Shown: one piece after another, positions 46,481 through 57,733 of the stretch
Numbering within the stretch: position 1 is the stretch's first letter
How the letters are laid out: each line of letters starts with the position of its first letter
Assembly: GCF_030272615.1 (NCBI RefSeq)
Contig: NC_081408.1
Span: forward strand, 616,340,476 to 616,400,475
DNA length: 60,000 nt
DNA from: Cryptomeria japonica
Lineage: Eukaryota > Streptophyta > Pinopsida > Cupressales > Cupressaceae
Direction: 5' to 3'
Program-made: the position numbers and the translations under genes
The notes under the pieces: generated by a model
Database searches by the model: none
What the model was told of the DNA's origin: nothing
The model's input: only the letters and a program-made list of their open reading frames with translations

Positions 46481-47110
46481 GAAGCTTTGATAGACTAAAA
46501 AAAAGTTTGAAGAGTACTTATAAATGGTGGAGTTGGCCTTAACATATGCACATTACATTTGATCAAAGCTTTAGGATATTCTGAATATTATATTGATTAT
46601 ACCAAGAGAATCAATATCAAAGCTTATGATGATGAGGAACACCCTTATAAGGGTGTAGTGACTTTGCCAGTACAAATAGGACCAGTTACAAGAGACATCA
46701 ACTTTCAAGTCCTAGATAGAGAATTGGGGTATAATATGCTATTAGGTCACCCATGGATACATACCATGAAGGCAGTACCATCAAATTTTCACAAATGTGT
46801 GGAGTTCCCATACAATGGCATCAAGATCACTATTCATGGTGATCCAAACCCTTTTCAACACTGTAATTATTTAAGGGCAAGCACAGAAAATCAAGTAGCA
46901 AACAATCAAGCAACTCCACTTCACCTACAAATGGAATCGTTGACAGTCACAAAAATAGAAAAAAATACACCTACCACATCTTCTTTACAAATTAAGGAAG
47001 TTGGTTGTGGGGAATATTCCATTTCAAGTACCTTGAATGGAAGACAATCATCCCTTTCACCTAGGTCTTTTGGGAAGCCACAGAACACAGTAATATAGCA
47101 AGATAAAGGA
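46481..47110 (+). pseudogene. Protease of element T
   Basis: It continues the gag frame. The aspartic protease active site, normally DGG or DTG, reads VLINGGVGLNICTL at about 46514-46555, with the catalytic Asp replaced by Asn (codon AAT at 46523). Downstream GVVTLPVQIGPVTRDINFQV and NMLLGHPWIHTMKAVPS are the conserved flap and C-terminal block of Tat-type proteases. TAA and TGA occur just upstream (46496, 46508). A 179-codon stretch (46559-47098) remains open. Confidence 0.85.
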
Positions 47111-48156
47111 AAAGAGATAGTGAAGTACTCAGATTCATGATCTTTCGTTAGATGGGGAGACTTACAAGAAGAATCTCTAAATGAAGATGTCAATCACTGG
47201 ATATATAGAGAAGAAGATGACATGATAATACCCAGGTTACCTCTAGACCAATATGGCAACAACTTCAAGATGCTACAAAAACATGGGTATGATGGTACCA
47301 CATGATTGGGATTACAAAAGAAAGGCAGATTAGAACCTGTTCCACCTCATAAAAACCCAAAGAATCAAGTGCTAGGATATAAACATGTAACATACACTAG
47401 ATATACTAAACAAGCCTACGTTACCCTCATAATATGTTATCAACACAAGTATATCATCTCACTGAAGCAGGAGAGCACCAACATCTCCTAGTATGGAATT
47501 AGATGGTGAAGATATGAGGAAACTTCTACAAGAAACTAACACAAAATCATCTAGCAATACAATACCGAAAACATCTGAACAAGCAAATATGGTAACAAAT
47601 ATAGGCTTAGCACCAACAAATGAGCCTAATCCTTGGTTACTATCAATACTTTTACCAAGGGAAAGAACTCAGGCTGCTCCATTTGAGTCAGATGAAGAGA
47701 GACTGCAGTGAATGATACCAGGCTTAAGAAGGGTATCCACCATACAAAGGAGGGCCACTAATCAAACTCAGTTACAAGAACAAGAGGAGATGAGTGACAT
47801 AGTCTCAGAAAGTGAAACATACATAGAAAGTGTGATAGATTATCATGACTATGAATTCCTATCTGATCATGATGACAACCCACAAGCAACTAATGATGAG
47901 GATCTATCAGGTCATCCAAATAACCAAGTATGGATGTTATCAGGATCTTCTACAATAGAAGGGATCAATGGCTTACCCCTTATACACCCACATTTGATTG
48001 ACAGAGGGCAAAAAGAAAAGCCACAATTAGATTGGTTTCAAAATGATGAAGCCATAGCTGAATTCTTGGGTGTAAGGGACAAACTCCCTTATGATGATCA
48101 CAAAGTTGGGTTTGCAATATATTTGGATAGGACTACATATTTTGGAGAAGCAAGCT
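47111..48156 (+). pseudogene. Pol N-terminal segment of element T with G-patch-like motif
   Basis: Between protease and RT, Tat-type elements carry a poorly conserved linker with a glycine-rich block. Here DDMIIPRLPLDQYGNNF is followed by GYDGTT-stop-LGLQKKGRLEP (about 47285-47335). After a frameshift near 47490 the linker continues in another frame, acidic and Asp/Glu-rich, to GEAS at 48156. There the chromovirus N interrupts the codon, and the segment resumes after 57733 in a compatible phase. In-frame stops occur at 47096, 47138, 47303 and 47708. Confidence 0.7.
48152..48156. repeat. Left target duplication of element N (AAGCT)
   Basis: AAGCT precedes the LTR start TGGTG at 48157 and is repeated at 57729-57733 after the 3' LTR. 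Confidence 0.8.
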
Positions 48157-49808
48157 TGGTGCAGGGGCACTTAGCAATTTTTGTTGAGTTTGTTTCTAGG
48201 ATGTTGGAATCATGTTTTTATTTTTATAATAAGGCCAAGAGGCCATTGAGTGTGTGCTCAAATGATTGTAAGGGCCCTAAGAGTCTTTGTTTGGCCAATG
48301 TTGGCATATGAGCTCTTAAGGGTGCCAGGTAGAGCACTTAATAGGATAAGTTGTTTTTGGGTTAATGTAGGTTGATTTGATGTTGTTTTTAAGTTGTTAA
48401 GGTCATATGAGTCATTTGAAAGTGACCAAGTTTGGGTTTGAGAAAAGTTGCTCACCTATGCAACAAATTACAAAAGTTGCAAAAGTTGCTCACAACAACT
48501 TTCAAACATTTTCAGACACCAACAGTTAGTTGGTTGACACAATCAGTTGTGAGAATTTGTAACTACTCCAAGGCTATTATAAGGCTTGGAAAGACTGATG
48601 ATAATCGATTGTTGAAGGTTGTTGAAGGTTGTAGAATATTTGAAGCAAATAAACTAATTTGGTTTCCCATTTGGTGTGTTTTTCTGAGTTACCGCCTGTT
48701 CTTTGCAATTTTGTATGGCTTGTACGAATTGACATGTCCAAGACATGGTCATGGATTGTTAGACTGGTGTCTTACCTTCATTTTTTTTTTGATTTTGAGT
48801 CTTGAAGTGTTGTAGGTTGTGAATAAAATTCATTTTGTTGCAGGAGGGTCCAAGAGCCCTAAAAACTAGGGTTTTGAGAGCAAAATGTCTCCAACCTAAT
48901 GTTCAATGGTGGATTTCCTCTCCGAAACCTTGTGGAATGTTAGGTTGTATTGTATACTATGTTTTCTTTTTGGTTTTGAGGCAAAGGAATCCAAATCAAA
49001 GATTATCCACCATACCCTAAGCTTGGCACATTGAGTTGGCAAGCATTAGGATTCATGGATAACAGGCCCTAATTGGGTGAATCCAGTGGGTGGAGATGAA
49101 GAATTATTGGAGCAGAATTCCATATGGAAGAAAAAACCCCAAACATCATCAATTCACTCAGGCAATCAGACCGGTGAAGGAGTTTTGATCAATCCCTATT
49201 TTTAAGGCCTAGAAAGGGGCAATTAGGCCTAGTTAATCGGTAAAGGTTAGATATGTTAGTTAGATATATTAATGACAAAACCCACCTCTAGTTTTGAGAT
49301 ATTGTATGTAAACCCCAAAAGGGTGTCTGGAATGCAAAAGAGTTCATAGGGTTGTTCAAGAAGTTTAACCGGTAAATGCAGAATACCCCGCTGACAGGGC
49401 TATTGGAATTAGGTCTCCGGTTAGGCCTAAAAGTGCAGTTGCTTTGTAAAACACCAAACTAGTAAGTGTCAAAGCTCTTGAGTAAGGAATAGGGTTGGAA
49501 ATACTTCCAAAATAATCCATCCTAATGTGTGTAGTGTGGGGAATGAAGATCCCGTGGTAGAGGGGTTGAACTCTCTAGTTGAGTGTGAAAGGGAGTGGGA
49601 AAACAAGGTCTCCTAGCCAAGAAAATGGAACTCACAAAAAAATAAGTGCTTATCCCAGCCTAAGGAACTTGGGAAGTTCAGAGAGGGTAAGACTTGCAAA
49701 CCCTTGGAGGGTATGAGGTGTAGAATCATTGGATGGTTCTTGTGTAGCTCGGAGGAGATACCTAGACAAGATAGCACAAACCGGTGAGAGACAATTTAGT
49801 CTACATCG
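48157..49808 (+). repeat. 5' LTR of element N
   Basis: It starts TGGTGCAGGGGCACTTAGC, ends CTACATCG, and is about 1,652 bp. It aligns end to end with 56089-57728. The original CATCA end has become CATCG; the PBS follows within three bases. ORFs inside (for example 48432-48815 and 48835-49020) recur in the 3' LTR and are not genes. Confidence 0.9.
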
Positions 49809-49811
49809 GAT

Positions 49812-49823
49812 TGGTATCAAAGC
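49812..49823 (+). promoter_or_regulatory. Primer-binding site of element N (initiator tRNA-Met type)
   Basis: TGGTATCAAAGC differs by one base from TGGTATCAGAGC, the common plant site complementary to initiator tRNA-Met. It lies just inside the 5' LTR. Confidence 0.9.
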
Positions 49824-49882
49824 CAATTAATTGAACAAAGTGGTGTATGTCAGACCCAGAGGTAGAGTCAAAAGCCAACAAC

Positions 49883-50992
49883 ATGCCACCAAAGGCAATG
49901 AGCCAAGAGGCCATCACGAAGTTGGTCCAAGATATGCTTAGTGAATCCCGGGAGTAAGAAACCAAGAAAGGCAAGGGCAAGGTCACTGAATGAGGTGATG
50001 ATACTGGTGATGAAGATGCAGATATGATAGGAGTCATAACAGAAAAGAAGGAGTTGGACAAAGATCAATAGATCTACTTGGATGCCCTCAAGTCATTCAA
50101 TAAAGACAACATAGAAGGTTTACCTATCTACAATGGAAGCCTAAATGTAGAAGAGTTATTTGATTGGATAGAAGCCTTGAACAATAATTTTGAATACAAG
50201 GAAGTTGCAGAAGAAAAGAGGGTCAATTTGGTGAAGTCAAGATTGAAGGGATTATCCCTAGTGTGGTGTAACATGATGCAAGAAGAAAGAGAACAAACTG
50301 GGAGGAAGAAGATCATCTCTTGGGAGAGAATGAAGATCAAGATTAAAACTCAATTCTTACTTGTAGATTATGAGGTGTAGATGCACAAGATGTTGCAGAA
50401 TTTGAAACAAAGAGAAATGGATGTGAGTACCTATACAAAGGAGTTCAACAAACCTACCCTAAGAGATAGGAAGCAAGAGGAAGACATGGAGAAGGCTGCA
50501 AGGTACTTAAATGGCCTTAGACAAAATATTCAAGATGAGATCAACATGATAGCACCTAACACAGTCTGTAAATTATTTCAGTTAGCCTTGAGAGCACAAG
50601 ATAAGATGAAAAGGAAAGGTGAAGATAATCAAAGGGGTAGAGGTGGAAGAGGTTACAAAGGAAGAGGCACCTTTGGAAGGGGTTATAATTCCAGTAAGAA
50701 TGATGAAGGCAATCAATCAGAGAACAGTGGTGATAATCCTAACAAAGGAGGACAATTTAGAGGCAACTCTAGAGGGAGAAATAACTATAGAGGCAGATTT
50801 GGCAATTCGGGAAGAGGAACCACAATCTTCACTAGAAAATGCTACCATTGTCATCAAGTGGGGCATACCATGAGCCGGTGTCCTGAAAAGACTTCAAGAT
50901 CTCACATGGGAGACATGAGAACTCAGTTGGTGCAAAAGGAGGATTGTCAAAGTGTTACCTCACCAATTAGCAAGGCAGGACCAGTCCCCTAG
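49883..50992 (+). pseudogene. Gag of element N
   Basis: The frame starts at ATG 49883 (MPPKAMSQEAIT) about 70 bp after the PBS. It runs about 369 codons with stops near 49958, 49992, 50069 and at 50378-50380 (YEV-stop-MHK). The gag domain is clear: LPIYNGSLNVEELFDWIEAL, RLKGLSLVWCNMM, then LNGLRQNIQDEI. It is followed by an Arg/Gly-rich basic tract and an intact CCHC finger, CYHCHQVGHTMSRC, at 50840-50881. A frame change around 50970-51100 separates it from pol. Confidence 0.9.
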
Positions 50993-52957
50993 AAGGAGAG
51001 AATTTGATGCTGAGAAGGACCTTGTTGAAGATACCACAGTCCAAAGAACTTACACAAAGGAAGACACTTTTCAAAACCACTCGTAGATCTCATGGTAAGA
51101 TTTGTAAAGTTATAGTGGATTTAGGGTCTATTGAGAACATTGTAGTAGTTGAGATGGTAAACAAACTAAAATTGAAAAGGTTGCCACATACCACCCCCTA
51201 TAAGGTATCTTGGTTGAGTAAGGGTCAACATGTGCTTGCAGATAAGCAAAATTGGGTAGATTTTGAAATAGGAGATTACAAGGATAGAGTGTTATGTGAC
51301 ATATTACCCATAGATTCATGTCACTTGCTGTTGGGATGCCCTTGGCAGTATGATGTCAAAGTCATTCATGATAGAGAGACAAATTCTTATGTTATCACCA
51401 AGGAGGGTAGAAAGTTTCAAATGGATCCCTTGATTGATGAGGGTGAAGAAAGACATGTTGGATCAACTGCTATGTTTCTTAGAGGGAAAGAGTTATTGAA
51501 GTTGTTGAAGCATGAAGGGAACCAAGGATGTGCTCTCATAGTGAAACCCAAAGAAGAGACAAAGACTGAAACCAAACTGGTGATACCTCAAGAGGTGAAA
51601 ACCTTACTAGATCGGTACAATGACACAATTGTCAATGAGATTCTGGATGCCTTATCCCCTATGAGAGATGTTAACCATCAGATAGACCTCATACCTGGTT
51701 CAACTTTTCCAAACAAAGATGCTTACAAAATGACACCTACTCAAAATGAGGAAATATCAAAGCAAGTGCAGGAATTGCTAGATAAGGGGTTGATCAAGAA
51801 GACTTTAAGTCCATGTGCAATGCCTATAGTTTTGGCACCTAAGAAAGATGGTAAGTGGAGGATGTGCACTGATTCAAGGGGCATCAACAAAAATCAAAAT
51901 TAGATACCGGTTTCCAATGCCAAGGATTGAGGATCTAATGGACTACCTAGGTGGAGCTTGCTATTTTCTAAGGTGGATTTGAAATTAGGCTATCATCAAA
52001 TTAGGATCAGACCTAGTGATGAATGGAAGACAACCTTTAAAACAAATGAGGGGCTTTATGAATGGTTGGTGATTCCCTTTGGGCTTAGAAATGCACCTAG
52101 CACCTTCATGAGACTCATGAATGAGGTTATTGCAGAGTTCATTGGTAAGTTTGTCATTGTTTATCTTGATGACATTCTAATTTTTAGCAGGTCAAAGGAG
52201 GAGGATATCAAACATCTTAATCAAGTTTTGAGGAAGCTATATCAAGAAAAAATGATGATTAACTTGGATAAATGTGAGTTTTTCAAAAATGAATTGGTGT
52301 ATCTTGGTTTTGTAGTTTCTCAAGGTTGTTTAAAAATGGATCCATCAAAAGTAGAAGCAATAGTGAATTGGCCTACTCCTTAGTCAATAGGAGATGTAAG
52401 AATTTTCCATGGTTCAACTTATTTTTATAGGAAATTCATTAGAGGTTTTAGCCATGTGTGTGCACCTATCTTGAACACCATCAAAGGTGGGATAAAATGT
52501 CAGTTTAAGTGGACTAGTGCAACAGACAAGGGGTTTGAGTTGTTAAAACAAAAGGTAGCAAAACTCACTTACCTTAGGCTCCCTAATTTTAATCATCTCT
52601 TCACTATGGAGTGTGATGCTAGAAGGTTGGCTATACAGGCCGTTTTGAGCCAAGAAGGTCACTCGGTTGCATTCTTCTCTCATAAGCTCAATGAGGTAAA
52701 ATAAAAGTATGTTACCTATGAACTAGAGCTATATGCCATGGTGCAAGCACTCAAGAAGTGGCAACATTATTTGATACCTAAAGAGTTCATAGTCTACACT
52801 GATAATCATACACTTAGTTTTTTGAATGGGCAGGAGAAATTGAATCAAAGACACCTCAAGTGGGTTGAGTATTTGTAGGCCTACACCTTTTCTATCAAGC
52901 ACAAGAAAGGAGTCACCAATAAGGTAGCAGATGCCTTAAGTAGAAGGGTTCTAACCA

Positions 52958-52962
52958 TTCAA
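52958..52962. repeat. Left target duplication of solo LTR S (TTCAA)
   Basis: TTCAA before TGTTGGCATT at 52963, repeated at 54506-54510. Confidence 0.75.
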
Positions 52963-54505
52963 TGTTGGCATTACAGTAAGAAAGATTGTTTGCATTTCAA
53001 TATCAGGAGATTGTTGATATTCAGTAAGGATATTGAGAAGGTTGTTGAAGGTTATTGATATAACTGAAGAAGGATGATAACTATCTTTATAGCATTATTT
53101 TGTCATTGATGTCAAGAGATTGATTATCTGATTCAGTATGATGTTGCCATATCTTGAGAAGATTGATTAGAAGAGAATTAAGATGTCGGTAAAAGACACA
53201 GAAAGAATGTGATGAATAAGGGGAGAAATAAGTTATTCAATGGGCAACTATTACCGAGTTAGACAATGATGAGATCATGATGTTTAGATTGTTTTGATGT
53301 CCTACATATGTTGTTGATTGTAAGGTTTATACTATACTATGTCACCGAGCAAAGAACCTAGTCGGTAAACCCTAAGGAACTTAGTCAGTAAACCCTAAGG
53401 AACCTAGTCGGTAAACCCTAAGGTTACCGATATCGGTTAATGAAGGCGAAATGTCTACCGAGTAAAGTTTAGTATTTACCGGGTTGAAACCGAGTTATGA
53501 CAGTGTGCATGGGATGGATAAAAGCATTATTGAATGAAGGACAATGATTAGCTGGAGATGTATAAATGATTGGTATGTTGTGCATGAAGTTTGTTAAGGA
53601 TCTATGGCAAAGGAAAATAGATTGAACCGCAATAACCTTGTGCAAGTTCCAAGAAAGGACTGCAAGTCCCAAGGTAAGGTAAAATGTTTTTAGATCAAAG
53701 GATACATTGAACTTGGTCAAGTTTGAAGATCTGATGGCTAAGATTGATCATGGGAAATGTGATCAAGGAGATTGAGCGGTTAGCAATTGTTTATAAATAA
53801 GAAATTGTTGATAAACAATGTATGCGGGCAAGTGTATGCATAGGGATGCTACATAGTGATTACCGAGCACAAAAGCTTGAAGACCTGTTTGAATAACAGA
53901 GTAGAGAGCCCAGCAGAGGGATAAGACAAGTCTTATGACTAGATTGTTTTGAGCAAATAAGAATCTGCTTTAGCATTTTAGATATGAAGTTGCAGATAGA
54001 TTTTTATTACTGTTATTTTGTAAGTGACAGAAAATCTCTTAATTGAGTGGACTTAACAGTATTATATGTAAACCCTCTAGCAAGGTAACATTCTAGATGA
54101 GTGTTTGAAATCCTTTAACAAGGTCACTTCTAACAAAGTGAAGATCCTAACAGATCTGAGGGAAATCCCTTAACCGGGTCACATCTAGCAATGTGTTTGT
54201 AATCTTTAATAGGATTTGCCTTTAACCAAGCATACTCTAGAAGAGTATATTTCTTAGTGGGTCCAAAATCCCACAGTGGTTTTTCCCTATTTGGGTTTCC
54301 ACGTTAAATCTGGTGTTATGAGTGTTATGATGATTATATGCTTATGAGTTTGCATGTTTAGCAGTTTTGGTTATATTGATGTAGTATAAGTTACCGAGGT
54401 TGAAATTGTTATTTTTATGGAAGATTAAGTTTGTATGATTCACCCCCCCCCTCTCATCTTGTTAGCTATTGGCATATGTACTTACATTAAGTATCAGAAC
54501 TATCA
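52963..54505 (+). mobile_element. Solo LTR S inside element N pol
   Basis: A 1,543-bp insert between TGTTGGCATT and AACTATCA, flanked by TTCAA, at the join between RNase H and integrase. Pol reads LTIQ at the left edge and EVQLQSVG at the right edge, so the gene is continuous without it; insert plus duplication is 1,548 bp, a multiple of three. The insert has no RT, gag or integrase. The last 25 bases include GTATCAGAAC, which resembles part of a tRNA-Met PBS, so the true LTR end may lie slightly earlier. Strand is inferred from that and from the C9 tract near the right end. Confidence 0.8.
53355..53423. repeat. 23-bp minisatellite, three copies, in LTR S
   Basis: AACCTAGTCGGTAAACCCT plus AAGG, at 53355, 53378 and 53401; the middle copy differs at two positions. 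The CCCTAAGG inside is not telomeric repeat. Confidence 0.95.
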
Positions 54506-54510
54506 TTCAA
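54506..54510. repeat. Right target duplication of solo LTR S (TTCAA)
   Basis: TTCAA follows the CA end of the insert; pol continues directly with GAA GTA CAA. Confidence 0.75.
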
Positions 54511-55032
54511 GAAGTACAACTACAAAGTGTGGGGTTAAATGACCTCAAAGACCTCTACCAAGGTGACAAAGATTTTAGTGAAGCATATGATGTTTGCTCA
54601 AAGTTTTCTAATGCTTGTCATGTTGCCTATTTTGATTTTATGTTGCAGGAAGATTTATTGTTTAAAGGACACCTACTTTGCATACCACAGTGCTGTATGA
54701 GAGACAATATCATCAAGGAGAAGCATCAAGGCAGTGTAAGTGGACATTTTGGTCTTGACAAGACCTTAGAGCAGGTTGGTAGGTTCTACTATTAGCCTAG
54801 ACTACAGTTAGATGTTAGAAGATTTGTGGAGAAATATGCTATGTTTCAAAGGGATAATGGTACCTCCAACAATGCAGATTTATATCAGCTTCTATCCATA
54901 CCAACAAGGCCATGAGAGTGTGTGAGTATGGACTTTGTTCTTGGTTTACCTAGAACTCCAAGAGGATATGACAGTGTCTATTTCATAGTGGATAGATTCA
55001 GCAAGATGGAACACTCTGTGCCTTGCAAATGC

Positions 55033-55146
55033 ACTAATGATGCCTCCTACATAGCAGGGTTGTTCTTCAAAGAGATTGTGAGGATCCATACTAATGATGC
55101 ATCCTACATAGCAGGGTTGTTCTTCAAAGAGATTGTGAGGATCCAT
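55033..55146 (+). repeat. 57-bp in-frame tandem duplication in integrase of N
   Basis: The 57 bases encoding [19 protein letters not shown] occur twice, at 55033-55089 and 55090-55146, with a single-base difference (GCC/GCA). It adds 19 residues between the first and second catalytic Asp and does not disturb the frame. Confidence 0.95.
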
Positions 55147-56088
55147 GGTTTGCCTCTTATCATTGCGAGTGATAGGGATACAAAATTTGTGAGCCATTTT
55201 TAGCGAACCTTGTGGAAGAAACTTGGTACTAACCTTTCTTTTTCATCTACATACCATCCACAATCTGGTGGTCAAACTAAAGTAGTTAATAGGTCCTTGG
55301 GTATTTTACTGAGATGTCTCACCAAACAATATGGTCAAGTTTGGGATCTAGTATTGGGACAAGTAGAGTATGCCTATAATGACTCTGTCAATAGGAGCAC
55401 ATGATGAAGTCCATTTGAGATTGTATATGGATGTCATCCAAGGGGTATTTTAGAACTCAAAGATCTTAGTTCCATGGACCATAGGAGTGCTCAAGGTGAA
55501 AACTTTGCAGAGAATATGAAGGAGATCCATGAACAAGTCAAGAAAACATTACAACAGGACAATGATAAATACAAGATGCAAACAAACAAAACAAGAAGAG
55601 AAGTACACTGCAAGGTAGGTGATCTGGTTATGGACTATCTGAGAAAGGAAAGACTTCCTAAGGGGCAGCCTAGCAAATTATGCATGAAGAAGCTTGGACC
55701 TCTTAAGGTTGTGCATAAGTATGACAACAACGCCTATGAGGTGGCACTGCCACCAAACTTGGGTATATCACCAATTTTTAATGTATGTGATTTGTTCCAG
55801 TATAAAGGAACTTAGTTAGCTACAAACCAAGAAGATTCTATTGCTACTGAAGATGTAGATTGGATACAAGACCTACCTACAAGCCAACCAGTGACATTGG
55901 ACTGCACTTTGGATTCCAAGATTGTCAAAAGGACTAGGAAAGGAGTCTATAAGGACTACTTTGTTAAATGGATAGGTCTCCTTGAATCTGAAGCTACATG
56001 GATGTCTGAAGGAAATATACTACAACATGGAACCAGTGTTCAAGCCCTATCCACTCAAGGGACTTGAGTTCTTCCTACCCCAAGAGTA

Positions 56089-57728
56089 TGGTGTAGAGGC
56101 ACTTAGCAATTTTTGTTGAGTTTGTTTCTAGGATGTTGGAATCATGTTTTTAGTTTTGTAATAAGGCCAAGAGGCCATTGAGTGTGTTCTCAAATGATTG
56201 TAAGGGCCCTAAGAGTCTTTGTTTGGCCAATGTTGGCATATGAGCTCTTAAGGGTGCCAGGTAGAGCACTTAATAGGATAGGTTGTTTTTGGGTTAATGT
56301 AGGTTGATTTGATGCTATTTTGAAGTTGTTAAGGTCATATGAGTCATTTGAAACTAAACAAGTTTGGGTTTGAGCAAAGTTTCTCACCTATGGAACAAAT
56401 TGCAAAAGTTGCAAAAGTTGCTCACAACAACTTTGCAACATTTTTCAGACACCAACGGTTAGTTGGTTGACACAATCAGTTGTGAGCATTTGTAACTACT
56501 CCAAGGCCAGTATAAGGCTTGGAAAGACCGAAGATAATTGGTTGTTGAAGTTTTTTGAAGGTTGTAAAAGATCTGAAGCAAATAAACTAATTTGGTTTTC
56601 CATTTGGTGTGTTTTTTTGAGTTACCATCTATTCTTTGCAAGTTTGTACGACCTCTACGGATTGACACGTCCAAGACATGGTCATGGATTGTTAGACCGG
56701 TATCTTACCTTCATTTTTTATTTATTTGGAGTCTTGAAGTGTTGTAGGTTGTGAATAAAATTCATTTTGTTGCAGGCGGGTCTGAGAGCCCTAAAAAACA
56801 AGGTTTTGAGAGCAAAATGGCTCCAACTTAACGTTCCATGGTGGATTTCCTCTCTAAAACCTTGTGGAATATTAGGTTGCATTTTATACTATGTTTTCAT
56901 TTTGGTTTTGAGACAGGGGAAGCCAAATCAAATATTTGCCACCATATCCCAAGCTTGGCACGTTAAGTTGGCAAGCGTTAGGAATCATGGATAACAAACC
57001 CTAATTGGGTGAATCCGGTGGGTGGAGATGAAGAATGATTGGAGTGGAATTCAATATGGAAGCACAGACCCCAAAATATCATCAATTCACTCAGGCAATC
57101 AGATTGGTGAAGGAGTTTTGATCAATCCCTATTTTTAAGGCCTAGAAAGGGGCAATTAGGCCTAGTTAACTGGTAAGGGTTAGTTATATTAATGACAAAA
57201 ACCACCTCCGATTTTGAAATATTGTATGTAAACCCCAAAAGGGTGTCTGGAATGTAAAAGATTTCATAGGTTTGTTCAATAATTTTAACCGATAAATGCA
57301 GAATACCCCACTGACACGACTATTGGAATTAGGTCTCCGGTTAGGCCTAAAAGTGCAGTTTCTTTGTAAAAACCCAAACTGGTAAGTGTCAAATCTCTTG
57401 AGTAAGGAATAGGGTTGGAAATCCTTCCAAAATCATCCATCCTAATGTGTGTAGTGTGGGGAATTAAGATCTTGTGGTAGAGGGGTTGAACTCTCCCGTT
57501 GAGTGTGAAAGGGAGTGGGAAAACAAGGTCTCCTAGCCAAGAAAATGGAACTCACAAAACAACAAGTTTTTATCCTAGCCTAAGGACCTTAGGAAGGTCA
57601 GAGAGGGTAAGTCTTTTAGACCCTTGGAGGGTGTGAGGTTTAAAATCATTGGATGGTTCTTATGTAGCTTGGAGGAGATACCTAGACAAGGTAGCACAAA
57701 CCAGTGAGAGACAACTCACTTTACATCA
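56089..57728 (+). repeat. 3' LTR of element N
   Basis: It starts TGGTGTAGAGGCACTTAGC and ends TTTACATCA, about 1,640 bp. It begins 21 bp after the pol stop, with only a weak purine tract (CCCCAAGAGTA) before it, so the polypurine tract has decayed or is short. The ORFs inside mirror those of the 5' LTR. Confidence 0.9.
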
Positions 57729-57733
57729 AAGCT
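57729..57733. repeat. Right target duplication of element N (AAGCT)
   Basis: AAGCT after the 3' LTR end CATCA. T coding sequence resumes at once (SSSNLENYNEVE). Confidence 0.8.

Larger units (their letters stand above)
50975..56067 (+). pseudogene. Pol of element N: PR, RT, RNase H, integrase, chromodomain
   Basis: From about 51100 a single frame is traceable to TGA 56065. PR reads VDLGS where DSGS or DTGS is usual. RT has [10 protein letters not shown] and an intact YLDD at 52162-52173; two nearly compensating one-base indels lie at about 51895-51955. RNase H follows (about 52600-52950). Integrase has HQGSVSGHFGLDKT, but the finger cysteines are gone (KYAMFQRD), D1 is in MDFVLGLP and D2 in ASDRDTKF, and the catalytic Glu site reads GQTKVVNRS (Lys). 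A 57-bp in-frame duplication lies at 55033-55146. The chromodomain (KDYFVKWIGL, ESEATW) is at about 55900-56030. Stops include 52381, 52702, 52876, 54793, 54913, 55201, 55402, 55405 and 55813. Solo LTR S splits RNase H from integrase. Confidence 0.92.
48157..57728 (+). mobile_element. Element N: complete nested chromovirus (Ty3/gypsy)
   Basis: 9,572 bp with two long LTRs, a tRNA-Met-type PBS, gag, protease, RT, RNase H, integrase and chromodomain in canonical order, flanked by AAGCT. It sits inside the pol linker of T. Without the 1,548 bp added by solo LTR S it would be about 8.0 kb. The LTR pair differ by roughly 6% in the first 600 bp by eye, so the insertion is not recent. Frameshifts, stops and altered active-site residues make it non-autonomous. 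Confidence 0.92.

Noticed and set aside
48432-49020. ORFs of 127 and 61 codons with counterparts at 56467-56994
   Set aside because: They lie inside the two LTRs of element N; their similarity is LTR identity, not protein conservation.
53340-53425. Interstitial telomere repeat suggested by AAACCCTAAGG
   Set aside because: The true unit is 23 bp and only contains that word; it is a minisatellite in LTR S.
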